A stretch of 60,238 nt of DNA from Planctomycetota bacterium (GTDB taxonomy: Bacteria; Planctomycetota; UBA1135; GCA-002686595), in NCBI GenBank assembly GCA_002686265.1, contig NZBA01000057.1, forward strand, positions 1 through 60,238, given 5' to 3'. Positions 17,577 through 26,594 of this stretch are shown here, in pieces. A model generated the notes under the pieces. It ran no database searches, was not told the DNA's origin, and saw nothing but the letters and a program-made list of their open reading frames with translations. Both the position numbers and the translations under genes were made by a program. How positions within the stretch are numbered: the first letter of the stretch is position 1; each line of letters starts with the position of its first letter.

Positions 17577-17974
17577 GCGCCTCCTCGCCCCAGCGTGTGC
17601 TGATCGCCAAGCCCGGCCTCGACGGCCACGACGTCGGTGCGAAGATCGTCTGCCGCGCCCTGATGGAGGCCGGCGTGGAGGTCGTCTACACGGGGCTGCG
17701 CCGCTCTCCCGAGGCCATCGCCGAGGCCGCGGTCGCCGAAGACGTCGATGTCGTCGGACTCTCGATTCTCTCCGGCGCCCACGAGCCCCTGACGGCCAAG
17801 GTGATCGCGGCCCTCGATGGCGCGGGCGGGCCGCGCCCGGAAGTCATCGTCGGCGGCAACATCCCCGCGGGTGACCGCGAGGCGCTGGTCGCCCTGGGGG
17901 TGAGCGAGGTGTTCCCGACCAGCACACCGTTGGCGACCATCGTCGAGTTCGTGCGCACGAGGGGGAAGGCATGA
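17573..17974 (+). CDS. Coenzyme B12-binding small subunit of an acyl-CoA mutase
   Basis: 133 aa stand-alone cobalamin-binding domain like the C-terminus of methylmalonyl-CoA mutase. The lower-ligand motif DxHxxG is present as DGHDVG (17-22). SILSGAH and VGGNIPAGD supply the rest of the nucleotide-tail pocket (SxL and GG motifs). It overlaps both neighbours by 4 bases (ATGA) and would assemble with the large subunit encoded next. In the proposed route it corresponds to one half of IaaGH, which rearranges (2-aminophenyl)succinyl-CoA to (2-aminobenzyl)malonyl-CoA. Confidence 0.88.
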   Translation: MSASSPQRVLIAKPGLDGHDVGAKIVCRALMEAGVEVVYTGLRRSPEAIAEAAVAEDVDVVGLSILSGAHEPLTAKVIAALDGAGGPRPEVIVGGNIPAGDREALVALGVSEVFPTSTPLATIVEFVRTRGKA

Positions 17975-19581
17975 GCCCCGCCCGCGACGAGCCGCGGAGT
18001 GTTCGCTGGGAGTCGGGGCTCGAGATCCGTCCCGTCTACGGCCCCCGGGAGCTGCGCGAGTCGGGTGGCGATCAGGGGATCGGCGTTCCCGGCGAGCCGC
18101 CCTTCACCCGAGGAATCCACCCGTTCATGTACCGCGCGCGCCCGTTCACCATGCGCCAGTACTCCGGGTTTGGCACCGCCGCCGAAACCCGCGAGCGCTT
18201 CCGCTTCCTGATCGAGAACGGCAACACGGGCCTGAACGTCGCCTTCGACCTGCCGACGCAATGCGGGCTCGACTCCGACGACCCGATGGCGCAGGGCGAG
18301 GTCGGCCGGGTCGGGATGGCGGTCGACACCCTGGCCGACATGGAGCAGGCCTTCGACGAGATCCCGCTCAACGAGATCACCGTCTCGCTCACGATCAACG
18401 GCTCGGCGCTGGCGATCATGGCCATGTACTTCGCCATGGCGCGCAAGCGTGGCTACGACCTCGCGACCCTGCGCGGGACGGCGCAGAACGACATCCTCAA
18501 GGAGTTCATCGGCCGCGGCACCTGGATCTTCCCGGTTGAGCCCTCGATCAAGCTCGTGGGCGACACGCTCGAGTTCTGCGCGCGTAACGCGCCCAAGTAC
18601 AACCCCGTCAGTGTCTGCGGCTACCACATCCGCGAGTCGGGAGCGGATCCGGCCCAGGAGATGGCCTACGCCCTCGCGATCGCCTTGGCGTACGTCGAGC
18701 ACGCCCTCGAGCGCGGTCTCGACGTCGACCGCGTCGCCGCCGGTCTGACCTTCAACTTCGACATCCACGGGAACCTCTGGGAACAGGTGGCGAAGTTCCG
18801 CGCCGGTCGCCGCCTGTGGGCGCGCCTGCTCGCCGATCGCTACGGAGCGACCGATCCGCGCGCGTTGAAGCTGCGCATGATCGCCGGCGGCGGGGGCGGC
18901 GGCCTGACGATCGAGCAGCCGGAGAACAACATCGTGCGCGGCGCCTACTACGCCCTCGCCAGCGCCCTCTCGGGGACGCAGACGATGGCCCTGTGCAGCT
19001 TCGACGAGGCCTACACGATCCCCAGCGAGGCGGCGGCCAAGCTCTCCCTGCGGACGATGCAACTGCTCGTTCACGAGATCGGTCTGTGCGACACGGTCGA
19101 TCCGCTCGCGGGGTCCTACTTCGTCGAGACGACGACGAACGAGATGGAGGCCAAGATCGTCTCCCTGCTCACGGCGCTCGAGGAGGAGGGCGGCATCGTG
19201 CGCGGCGTCGCCGAGGGGCGCGTGCAGGCCGAGGTCAGCCGCAAGGCCTACGAGCGCGAGCGTCGGGTCGAGAGCGGCGAGGTTGCGAAGGTGGGCGTGA
19301 ACGTCTTCCGCGAGGAGGACGAGGATCGGCGTGAGGTCGAGTTCCACGCCTACCGCGAAGAGGAGGCGTTGGTGCAGATCGAACGTCTGAACACCCTGCG
19401 CGAGCGGCGTGACGGCGCCGCCGTCGCCGGTGCCCTCGAGCGCCTGAGAGCCGATGCACGCGCGGGGCGCAACACGATGCCCGCCGCCCTCGACGCGGTC
19501 GAGGCCTACGCCACCGTCGGCGAGGTGTGCGGCGCCCTGCGCGACGTCTACGGCACCTACCGCGAACCGATCCGCTTCTGA
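17971..19581 (+). CDS. Coenzyme B12-dependent acyl-CoA mutase large subunit, divergent active site
   Basis: 536 aa TIM-barrel subunit without its own B12 domain. Family blocks: TRGIHPFMYRARPFTMRQYSGFGTA (from 46), NVAFDLPTQCGLDSD (89-103), GTAQNDILKEFIGRGTWIFP, VSVCGYHIRESGADPAQE, DEAYTIPSEAAAKLSLRT and DPLAGSYFVE. The Tyr of TMRQY is kept as in methylmalonyl-CoA mutase. The segment that normally reads HxQTxG reads LRMIAGGGGGGLT (301-313), and the later SLHTNSxDEA reads MALCSFDEA. These changes should reshape the substrate pocket. Together with the neighbours they suggest an aromatic substrate, aminophenylsuccinyl-CoA, as for IaaGH. It lies between the small subunit (4-base overlap) and the CoA-transferase (10-base gap). 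Confidence 0.85.
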   Translation: MSPARDEPRSVRWESGLEIRPVYGPRELRESGGDQGIGVPGEPPFTRGIHPFMYRARPFTMRQYSGFGTAAETRERFRFLIENGNTGLNVAFDLPTQCGLDSDDPMAQGEVGRVGMAVDTLADMEQAFDEIPLNEITVSLTINGSALAIMAMYFAMARKRGYDLATLRGTAQNDILKEFIGRGTWIFPVEPSIKLVGDTLEFCARNAPKYNPVSVCGYHIRESGADPAQEMAYALAIALAYVEHALERGLDVDRVAAGLTFNFDIHGNLWEQVAKFRAGRRLWARLLADRYGATDPRALKLRMIAGGGGGGLTIEQPENNIVRGAYYALASALSGTQTMALCSFDEAYTIPSEAAAKLSLRTMQLLVHEIGLCDTVDPLAGSYFVETTTNEMEAKIVSLLTALEEEGGIVRGVAEGRVQAEVSRKAYERERRVESGEVAKVGVNVFREEDEDRREVEFHAYREEEALVQIERLNTLRERRDGAAVAGALERLRADARAGRNTMPAALDAVEAYATVGEVCGALRDVYGTYREPIRF

Positions 19582-19591
19582 GGCGAGAGCG

Positions 19592-20803
19592 ATGGGAAGT
19601 CACGACGAGCAGCCGGTGGTCTTGAGTCTGGAGCAGGCTCTCAGCATGCCCTACGGGACCTTGCGCTTCGTGCACCTCGGCTGGAGGGTCATCCGCATCG
19701 AGCCGACGGCCGTCGCCGGCCGTGCGACCAAGGGCGATCCCAACCGCTACATCGGCCGGCCCGTGGCGGGAGCGGATCGCTGCAGCTACTACGTGGCTCC
19801 GAACGTCGGTAAGGAGGCGATCGCCCTCAACCTGAAGGACGAGCGCGGGCGCGCGGCCCTGTGGCGGCTGATCGAGGAGCTCGACGTCGACGTGTTCTGC
19901 ACGAACACGATGCCCTCGCGCCACGAGGCCCTCGGGATCGACCACGCCAGCCTGCGCGAGATCAAGGAGGACCTGATCTGGTGCTCGATCTCCGCCATGG
20001 GACACGCGCGGGGCGACGTCCCCGGCTACGACCCGGCGATCCAGGCGCTGTGCGGCTTCATGGACCTGACCGGAGAGAGCGACGGGCCGCCCATGCAGTG
20101 CGGGCCGCCGGTGATCGATCTCAAAGCCGGGGACGAGGTCTTCGCCCAGGTGCTGCACGCCATGCTCGAGCGCGAGCGGACCGGGCGCGGGGCGATGATC
20201 GACGTCTCCCTCGCCCACGCGGCCGCCTCCTGGCTGCACACGTTCACGCCGATGCTCGACATGGGCAGCCCGCCCGAGGAATTGCGGCGCAACGGCAGCG
20301 AGCACCGCCAGTTCATTCCGGTCAATGCCTACCGAACCGCGGACGGGTACCTGTACATCGCGCTCGGCAGCGACGCGCAGTGGCGGCGTTTCGTCACCCA
20401 ACCCATGTTCGCGGCCCTCGACCAACAGCGCTTCGCGACCAACGAGGGGCGCCGTGAGTGCAAGCGGGAGCTCGGGAAGGCGATCGGCGAAATCTGCCGT
20501 GCACACGCCTCCGACGCACTCGCCGCGGCCCTCGCCGCGGCGGCCGTTCCCCACGCACCGATCACCGCCATCGAGGACGTGGCCGATCTGCCCTTCGTGC
20601 GCGAGAGCGCCTTGCGCACCACGACGCCCGACGGCCGAACCGTGCGCCTGCCACCGCCGGCCGTCGCCTTGCCGCACCTCGACGAGCTCGACCGCACCCT
20701 GCCCTTCCCGCCGACCCACGGCGAGCACACCGACGCCGTTCTCATCGAAGCGGGCTTCGATCCCGAGCGCATCGCCGCCCTGCACGCGGCCGGAGTGATC
20801 TGA
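19592..20803 (+). CDS. iaaL: Family III CoA-transferase; candidate (aminophenyl)succinyl-CoA transferase
   Basis: 403 aa from the ATG at 19592. It has the CaiB/Frc fold signature: GKEAIALNLKDERGRAAL, YDPAIQALCGFMDLTGESDG, then GPPVIDLKAGDEV with the catalytic Asp at D176 (Frc equivalent), and ERTGRGAMIDVSL. No CoA ligase is encoded in the operon, so the enzyme most likely moves CoA between the two carboxylates of a phenylsuccinate-type intermediate, or transfers it from another thioester. This is the role of the phenylsuccinyl-CoA transferase of auxin-degrading Aromatoleum. That shift is needed because ring opening leaves CoA on the wrong carboxyl group for the mutase. The family is certain; the substrate is inferred from order and neighbours. 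Confidence 0.75.
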   Translation: MGSHDEQPVVLSLEQALSMPYGTLRFVHLGWRVIRIEPTAVAGRATKGDPNRYIGRPVAGADRCSYYVAPNVGKEAIALNLKDERGRAALWRLIEELDVDVFCTNTMPSRHEALGIDHASLREIKEDLIWCSISAMGHARGDVPGYDPAIQALCGFMDLTGESDGPPMQCGPPVIDLKAGDEVFAQVLHAMLERERTGRGAMIDVSLAHAAASWLHTFTPMLDMGSPPEELRRNGSEHRQFIPVNAYRTADGYLYIALGSDAQWRRFVTQPMFAALDQQRFATNEGRRECKRELGKAIGEICRAHASDALAAALAAAAVPHAPITAIEDVADLPFVRESALRTTTPDGRTVRLPPPAVALPHLDELDRTLPFPPTHGEHTDAVLIEAGFDPERIAALHAAGVI

Positions 20804-20807
20804 TCCC

Positions 20808-21689
20808 ATGCACCACGACTATCATCGTCCCCGTAGCCTGACCGAGGCCCTGGAGCTGGCCCGACAGACGCCCGCGGCGCGCTTCGTCGCCGGTGGTACG
20901 GACCTCCTCGTCGCCTTGCGCAAGCGACGCATCTCGCCGCCGCCGGCCCTGATCTCCCTGCGCTCGATCCCCGAGCTCCGCGGGATCGAGGCGGGGGAGC
21001 GTCTGCGCATCGGCGCGGCCACGCCCCTGACCGACATCGCCGATCATCCCCGGGTGCGCGAGCACTTCGCGGCCCTCGCCCGGGCGGTCGAGGTCATCGG
21101 AAGCCGCCAGATCCGCAACGCCGCGACCCTGGGTGGCAACCTGTGCAACGCCTCGCCCGCGGCGGACACCGCCCCCGCGCTGTTGGTCCACGACGCGTGC
21201 GTGGAGCTCGCCTCGGAGGGCGGGACGCGCGAGGTGCCCCTCGCTTCGTTCCTGCTCGGCCGCGGCGAGACTGCCTTGCGAGCGGGAGAAGTCCTCGGCG
21301 CCGTGCTCCTCGAGCCGGTGGCGGCGGCACGCTCGCTCTTCTTGCGCAAGGGCCGCACCGCGATGGACCTCGCCATCGCCAGCGTGGCCGTGCGTTGGGT
21401 GCTCCGTGACGGCCGGGCCCGCTCGGTGCGCGTGGCCGCCGGCGCCGTGGCGCCGGTGGCCCTGCGCCTGGGTCCCCTCGAGGAGCTGCTCGAGGGAGCG
21501 CGCCTCGAGGAAATGTGCTCGGGGGACCTGCTCGAGCGGGTTCGCGCCGCGGCTCGGGAGCCGATCGCGCCGATCAGCGACCTGCGGGCGAGCGCGGAGT
21601 ACCGCAGCCTGCTGACCGGAGTGCTCGCGGCGCGCGCCGTGGAGAGTTTGGCGCGGGGCGAGCGAGCGACGGCGGGAGGCGCGCGGTGA
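20808..21689 (+). CDS. Molybdenum hydroxylase FAD-binding subunit
   Basis: 293 aa, CoxM/xanthine dehydrogenase medium-subunit family. FAD contacts are visible as AARFVAGGTDLLVAL (near 25-38) and RNAATLGGNLCNASPAADTAPAL (from about 100). The CO-dehydrogenase flavoprotein C-terminal domain follows (FLRKGRTAMDLAIASVAV). It carries electrons from the 2Fe-2S subunit to an external acceptor. Starts 4 bases after the CoA-transferase and overlaps the next gene by GTGA. With the two following subunits it would hydroxylate C2 of the indole ring to the 2-oxindole using water as oxygen donor. Confidence 0.9.
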   Translation: MHHDYHRPRSLTEALELARQTPAARFVAGGTDLLVALRKRRISPPPALISLRSIPELRGIEAGERLRIGAATPLTDIADHPRVREHFAALARAVEVIGSRQIRNAATLGGNLCNASPAADTAPALLVHDACVELASEGGTREVPLASFLLGRGETALRAGEVLGAVLLEPVAAARSLFLRKGRTAMDLAIASVAVRWVLRDGRARSVRVAAGAVAPVALRLGPLEELLEGARLEEMCSGDLLERVRAAAREPIAPISDLRASAEYRSLLTGVLAARAVESLARGERATAGGAR

Positions 21690-22168
21690 GACTCTCGATC
21701 GACTTCGAGCTCAACGGCCGGGCGGCGCACGCGGAGGTGGAGCCCCACGCGCGCCTGATCGACCTGTTGCGCGACGATCTGGGCGAAACGGGCACGAAGG
21801 AGGGCTGCGGCGAGGGCGAGTGCGGCGCCTGCACCGTCGTCGTCGACGGGCGCACCGTGAACGCCTGCTTGTTCCCCGCGCCGGAGATCGCCGGTCGCTC
21901 GGTGACGACCATCGAGGGCTTGCTCGGTGAGGGAGGCGTCCTCGCGCCCGTGCAGCGGGCGTACCTCGAGCATGGCGGAGTCCAGTGCGGGTTCTGCACG
22001 CCGGGCATGGTGATGACGTCACTCGATCTGCTGCGGCGCAACCCGCACCCCGAGCCGGACGAAATACGCGACGCCCTGCGCGGCAACCTCTGTCGTTGTA
22101 CGGGCTACGAGCAGATCGTCGAGTCGATCCAAGCCGCCGCCGGGGCGGCGAGAGGAGCGCAGCAATGA
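21686..22168 (+). CDS. Molybdenum hydroxylase 2Fe-2S subunit
   Basis: 160 aa from a GTG overlapping the FAD subunit. The N-terminal plant-type ferredoxin cluster is CGEGECGACTVVVDG with a later Cys in NACLF, and the C-terminal helical [2Fe-2S] domain shows CGFCTPGMVM and NLCRCTGYEQIV. All eight cluster ligands expected of a CoxS/XdhC subunit are present. Length and order are standard. It relays electrons from the molybdenum centre to FAD. Confidence 0.92.
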   Translation: MRLSIDFELNGRAAHAEVEPHARLIDLLRDDLGETGTKEGCGEGECGACTVVVDGRTVNACLFPAPEIAGRSVTTIEGLLGEGGVLAPVQRAYLEHGGVQCGFCTPGMVMTSLDLLRRNPHPEPDEIRDALRGNLCRCTGYEQIVESIQAAAGAARGAQQ

Positions 22169-24609
22169 GCGCGAGCTTCGTCGGTCGCGCGGCACAGCGC
22201 CCCGACGCCGGGGACAAGCTGGCGGGGAAGGCGCGCTACATCCACGACCTGAGCGTGCCGGGGATGCTGTGGGGGAAGATCAAGTACAGCGAGCACGCGC
22301 ATGCGCGCATCCGACGCATTGACACCTCGCGCGCCGCGGCCCTGCCCGGCGTGCGTGCGGTGGTCACCGCCTACGACACGCCCGAGCTGCGCATGGGCTT
22401 CTTGCGCGACAACGTCGCCCTCAAGAAGGACAAGGTGCGCCAGTTCCGTGACGAAGTCGCGGCGGTCGCGGCGATCGACGCGGACGTCGCGCGCGAGGCG
22501 ATCGAGCTGATCGAGGTCGAATACGAGCCGCTCGTGGGCGTGTTCTCGCCCGAGGAAGCCATGGCCGAGGGGGCGCCGCTCGTCCACGAGATCGACGCCC
22601 GCGGGAGGCCGCGCACCGACAACCGCGTGCCCGTGGACTACAACCATGAGTCCGGAGATCTCGCGGCGGGCGAGCGCGCCTCGGCGTTCGTCGCCGAGGG
22701 TGAGTACAGCGTGCCTCGCATCCAGCAGTCGTGCATGGGCACGGCGGGCTGCATCGCGGAGTTCGACCTCTCGGGGAACTTGACCCTGACGGCCAAGACC
22801 CAGATTCCCTTCTTGGCTCAGCGTGATTTCACCCGGGCCCTCGCCGCGCTGGGTCTGAGGGGCAAGAACGTGCGAGTCGTCGTTCCCGCTCTCGGCGGCG
22901 GCTTCGGGACGGGGCTGGACACGCACATCTACGAGTACATCGCGATCCTCCTGGCCTGGAAGAGCGGCAGGCCGGTGAAGATCCTGCACGACCGCGAGGA
23001 GGAGTTCGCCTACCTCTCTCCGCGGCAATCGGCCACGACGCGCATCCGCCAGGGCTGCGACGGAGAGGGACGCTTGACCTTCCGCGAGATCTCGGTCACT
23101 CAAGACAACGGCGCCTACGGTTCCTGGGGTTTGACCTACCCGAGCGTGATGCTGATGCCCGCCACCTCGCTCTATCGCGTCGGGGCCGTGCGCTTCTCTT
23201 CGGAGATCGTCTACACCAACAACACCTACTGCCAGGCGATGCGCGGCTACGGCAACCCGGAGGTCACCTGGCCGATCGAGAGCACCCTCGACGAGCTGGC
23301 GGAGCAGAGCGGAATCGATCCGATCGAGCTGCGGCGGATCAACTGCAACCGCCCGGGAGACGTCTCGCCGATGGGGCTGCGCATGAAGACCTGCGGGCTC
23401 GAGACCTGTCTGGAGAGGACGGCACAGAGGCTGGACTGGAAGACGAAGCGCGGCGCGGGAAGGTCCGTCTCGCGCGGCGTCGGCGTGGCTTCCCTGATGC
23501 ATGTCGGCGGCGGTGGGAAGATCTACCGCTCCGATGGCAGCGGGATCATCCTCGAGCTCGATGACTACGGACACGTGAACGTGCTCTACGGCGGCGTCGA
23601 GATGGGGCAGGGCTTGCACTCGGCGATCGCGCTCATGGTGGCCGACGCGCTCGGCGTACGACCCCAGAAGGTGCTCGTCGCGCAGACCGACACGGCCACC
23701 TGTCCCTGGGACGTCGGCACCCACGCCAGCCGCGGGGCGTTCATGGCCGGCAACGCGGCTCTGCTCGCCTGCGAGAAGCTGCGCGCCCGGCTCTTCGAGG
23801 CGGCGGAAGGCGTGTACGCCTCCCTGGTCGAGGCCCAGCGCGCCGCGCTCACCCGGAAGGCGGCCGGCTATCGGCCGTCGGACTTCGACTGCCGCACGGT
23901 AGAGAGAGGGAGCTTCGACTTGTGCGAGGGCGTGCTGTCCGTCAAGGGAGCGCCGGACGACCCCGCCCTCGCGGTCCCGCTCGAGCGCCTCCTGCGGGCG
24001 CTCCACTTTCCGCGCGACGGCAGCGCCGGGACGGTCTTCGTCCAGGACGCCTTCTACGAGCCGCCGACCGAGCTGCCCGACTGGTCGAAGGGCGTGGGGA
24101 ACATGTCCGCCAACTACACTTTCGGTACCCAGGGCGTCGAGGTCGAGGTCGACCGGGAGACCGGCGAAGTGCGCATCCTCGGGCTCGTCTTCTTGATCGA
24201 CGTCGGACGTGTGATCAATCCGCAGACCCTGAAGGGGCAGATGTACGGCGGGATCGCCCAGGGCCTGGGCTACGCGCTGTACGAACAGGTGCACACCGAG
24301 CAGGGTCGCATCACCAATCCCGGCTTCACCGACTACAAGCTGCCGACAGCGGTCGAGATGGGCTTTCCGATCGAGCTCGAGTTCATCGAGACCGACGACC
24401 CCAGCGGCCCCTTCGGGGCCAAGGGCGTCGGCGAGCCCGCGCTGGTGCCGACGGCTCCGGCGATCGCCAATGCCATTCAGGATGCGGTGGGCGTCCGGAT
24501 CCGGAGCCTGCCCATCACCCCCGAGAAGGTCCTCGCGGCCCTCCGCGCCGCGGACGCCGACTCCGGCGTGGCGCGCGGGGAGCGGCACCAGGAGAGCAAG
24601 ACGTCATGA
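22165..24609 (+). CDS. Molybdenum hydroxylase large (molybdopterin) subunit
   Basis: 814 aa; ATG overlaps the 2Fe-2S stop. Xanthine-oxidase-family blocks: GKARYIHDLSVPGMLWGKI, VPALGGGFGTGLDTHIYEY (cofactor loop), CQAMRGYGNPEV, VEMGQGLHSAIA (Gln-Gly cofactor contact) and GPFGAKGVGEPALVP with the catalytic Glu at E757. No VAYRCSFR-type loop of CO dehydrogenase is present. The AMRGYG loop near 420 replaces the AFRGFG seen in xanthine dehydrogenase. This fits a hydroxylase of an aromatic N-heterocycle; the context favours indoleacetyl-CoA (or indoleacetate) hydroxylation at C2. A Moco sulfurase/XdhC maturation factor is not in the window. Confidence 0.9.
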   Translation: MSASFVGRAAQRPDAGDKLAGKARYIHDLSVPGMLWGKIKYSEHAHARIRRIDTSRAAALPGVRAVVTAYDTPELRMGFLRDNVALKKDKVRQFRDEVAAVAAIDADVAREAIELIEVEYEPLVGVFSPEEAMAEGAPLVHEIDARGRPRTDNRVPVDYNHESGDLAAGERASAFVAEGEYSVPRIQQSCMGTAGCIAEFDLSGNLTLTAKTQIPFLAQRDFTRALAALGLRGKNVRVVVPALGGGFGTGLDTHIYEYIAILLAWKSGRPVKILHDREEEFAYLSPRQSATTRIRQGCDGEGRLTFREISVTQDNGAYGSWGLTYPSVMLMPATSLYRVGAVRFSSEIVYTNNTYCQAMRGYGNPEVTWPIESTLDELAEQSGIDPIELRRINCNRPGDVSPMGLRMKTCGLETCLERTAQRLDWKTKRGAGRSVSRGVGVASLMHVGGGGKIYRSDGSGIILELDDYGHVNVLYGGVEMGQGLHSAIALMVADALGVRPQKVLVAQTDTATCPWDVGTHASRGAFMAGNAALLACEKLRARLFEAAEGVYASLVEAQRAALTRKAAGYRPSDFDCRTVERGSFDLCEGVLSVKGAPDDPALAVPLERLLRALHFPRDGSAGTVFVQDAFYEPPTELPDWSKGVGNMSANYTFGTQGVEVEVDRETGEVRILGLVFLIDVGRVINPQTLKGQMYGGIAQGLGYALYEQVHTEQGRITNPGFTDYKLPTAVEMGFPIELEFIETDDPSGPFGAKGVGEPALVPTAPAIANAIQDAVGVRIRSLPITPEKVLAALRAADADSGVARGERHQESKTS

Positions 24610-26594
24610 GCAACCAGAATCCGCTCCTCGTTCCGCCGGCGGGCACCCCGCCGCGCAAGATCGCCGTCGTCGGCGCCGGAACGATCGGCCCCGACATCGG
24701 CTACTACCTCGTGAGCGCCCTCGCCGAGCTCGAGCTCCTGCTCGTGGACATCGACGGGGGGCAGCTGGAGCGGGCGGCCGCGCGCATCGTGGCCAACGCC
24801 GCCAAGGGTGTCGCGCGGGGCAAGCTCAGCGCCGAGGCGGCGGAGAGCATCGAGGGGCGGGTGAGGACGTCGACCGACTACTCCGCCATGGCGGACTGCG
24901 ACTGGGTGATCGAGGCCGCGACCGAGGACCTCGAGCTCAAGCGCAGGATCTTCGGCGCGATCGAGGCCGTCGTGCGGCCCGACGCCTGGATCACCTCCAA
25001 TACGAGCTCCCTGCCCGCCGAGCGCCTCTTCTGCGGGCTCGAGCACCCCGAGCGCGCCACGGTGACGCACTTCTTCGCCCCGGCCTTCCAGAACCCGGCG
25101 GTGGAGGTCGTGGCCGCACAGGCCTGCGACCCGCGAGTCGTCGAGGCCCTGCGTTCCTTGTTCGCGGCGACCGGGAAGGTCCCGCTCGTCACCGCGGACG
25201 CGCTGTGCTTCATGCTCGATCGGGTGTTCGACAACTGGTGCAACGAGGCGGCCTACCTGCTCGACCGGGCGACCGCCGCCGAGGTGGACAGCGTGGCGGG
25301 GGAGCTCGTTCACGCCGGGCCTTTCTTCGTGCTCAACCTCGCTCACGGCAACCCGATCATCGTCGAGACGAACACCCTGCAGATGGAGGAGGAGGGCGAG
25401 GCCTACCGACCGGCACCGATCTTCACCTCGGTGAAGACCTGGAGCACGGGTCCTCCCGGCGGGACTGTCGACGTCGAACCGGATACCGCGGCGGCGATCC
25501 GCGACCGACTGCTGGGGATTCTCTTCTCCCAGTCGGTGGACATCGTCGACCGCGAGATCGGCGGCGCCGCGGATCTCGACCTCGGCTGCAAGCTGGCGCT
25601 CGGCTTCCGTCGCGGGCCCTTCGAGCTGATGGAGGAGCTCGGAGACGAGGAGGTGACACGCATCCTCGCCCGCTTGCGTGCCGAGCGCGGCGCACTCCCC
25701 ATGCCCTCCCGCGCCCCGACCGAGTACCGCGACTTCCGCCGGCACCTGCTCGTGGACGACGTCGACGGCGTGAAGGTGATCACCCTGCGCCGGCCGCAGG
25801 CGATGAACGCTCTGGACGACACCCTGACCGACGAGCTGCTGGGGGTCATCGTGGAGCACGAAGAGGATCCCGCCGTGGCGGGCTTCGTGCTCATCGGCTA
25901 CGGCCCGCGGGCGTTTTGCGCGGGCGCGGACATCGGCCGCTTCCCGGCCTTGCTGGGTGACGCCGAGGCCGCGGCGGAGTTCGCCCGGGACTGCTCGCGC
26001 CTCTTGGTGCACCTCGACGGGATGAGCAAGCCGGTCGTCGCCGCCCTGAACGGCATGGCGTTGGGTGGCGGGCTCGAGCTCGCCCTGCGCTGCCACTCGA
26101 TCGTGGCCCAACCCGAGGCCTGGCTGCAGTTCCCCGAAGTGACCCTCGGCATCGCGCCGGGAATCGGCGCGCTCGTCGTGCCCTACCGGCGCTGGCCGGA
26201 TGCCGCGCCGCGCTTCCATGAGATGCTGCGCGCCGCACGCAAGCTCGGCGCGGTCCAGGCCCGGGAGCTGGGCGTGCTCGACGGTTTGGCGGCGGACTAC
26301 CCGGACCTGGTGCGCCTGGCGGTGACACGCGTGCACGAGCTGGCCGGGAAGGTCGAGCCGATCCCCGAGGCCGCGCTCGACCTGCCGCCCTTCCCCCCCT
26401 TCGCTCCGGCGAACGACGCCGAACGCGGTCTCTGCGGGGAGGTGATCGCCATCATCGAGCGCGCGGTTCGCGATGCCGCGGCCGCGCCGAGCTTGGCCGA
26501 AGCCCTCGAGGTCGGCTACCTGGCGTTCGGCGCCAGCGCCTGCACCGAGGCAGCCCGCGAGCGCATTCATGCCTTCTTGGGCGCGGGCCGTTGA
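24606..26594 (+). CDS. 3-Hydroxyacyl-CoA dehydrogenase / enoyl-CoA hydratase fusion
   Basis: 662 aa; ATG overlaps the previous stop. Residues 18-400 are a 3-hydroxyacyl-CoA dehydrogenase: VVGAGTIGPDIG NAD motif, TSNTSSLP, and the catalytic pair in THFFAPAFQNPAVEVV (His and Glu). Residues 400-662 are a crotonase: ALDDTLTDELL, AFCAGADIG and MALGGGLELALRC oxyanion-hole loops with the first catalytic Glu, and FPEVTLGIAPGIG with the second. Both acid residues of a true hydratase are kept. The order dehydrogenase-then-hydratase is the reverse of FadB. Proposed job: hydrate 2-aminocinnamoyl-CoA and oxidise the alcohol to the 3-oxo thioester. Confidence 0.88.
   Translation: MSNQNPLLVPPAGTPPRKIAVVGAGTIGPDIGYYLVSALAELELLLVDIDGGQLERAAARIVANAAKGVARGKLSAEAAESIEGRVRTSTDYSAMADCDWVIEAATEDLELKRRIFGAIEAVVRPDAWITSNTSSLPAERLFCGLEHPERATVTHFFAPAFQNPAVEVVAAQACDPRVVEALRSLFAATGKVPLVTADALCFMLDRVFDNWCNEAAYLLDRATAAEVDSVAGELVHAGPFFVLNLAHGNPIIVETNTLQMEEEGEAYRPAPIFTSVKTWSTGPPGGTVDVEPDTAAAIRDRLLGILFSQSVDIVDREIGGAADLDLGCKLALGFRRGPFELMEELGDEEVTRILARLRAERGALPMPSRAPTEYRDFRRHLLVDDVDGVKVITLRRPQAMNALDDTLTDELLGVIVEHEEDPAVAGFVLIGYGPRAFCAGADIGRFPALLGDAEAAAEFARDCSRLLVHLDGMSKPVVAALNGMALGGGLELALRCHSIVAQPEAWLQFPEVTLGIAPGIGALVVPYRRWPDAAPRFHEMLRAARKLGAVQARELGVLDGLAADYPDLVRLAVTRVHELAGKVEPIPEAALDLPPFPPFAPANDAERGLCGEVIAIIERAVRDAAAAPSLAEALEVGYLAFGASACTEAARERIHAFLGAGR

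Noticed and set aside
22105..24588. 827-residue open frame on the minus strand
   Set aside because: Antisense to the molybdopterin subunit; no recognisable domain.
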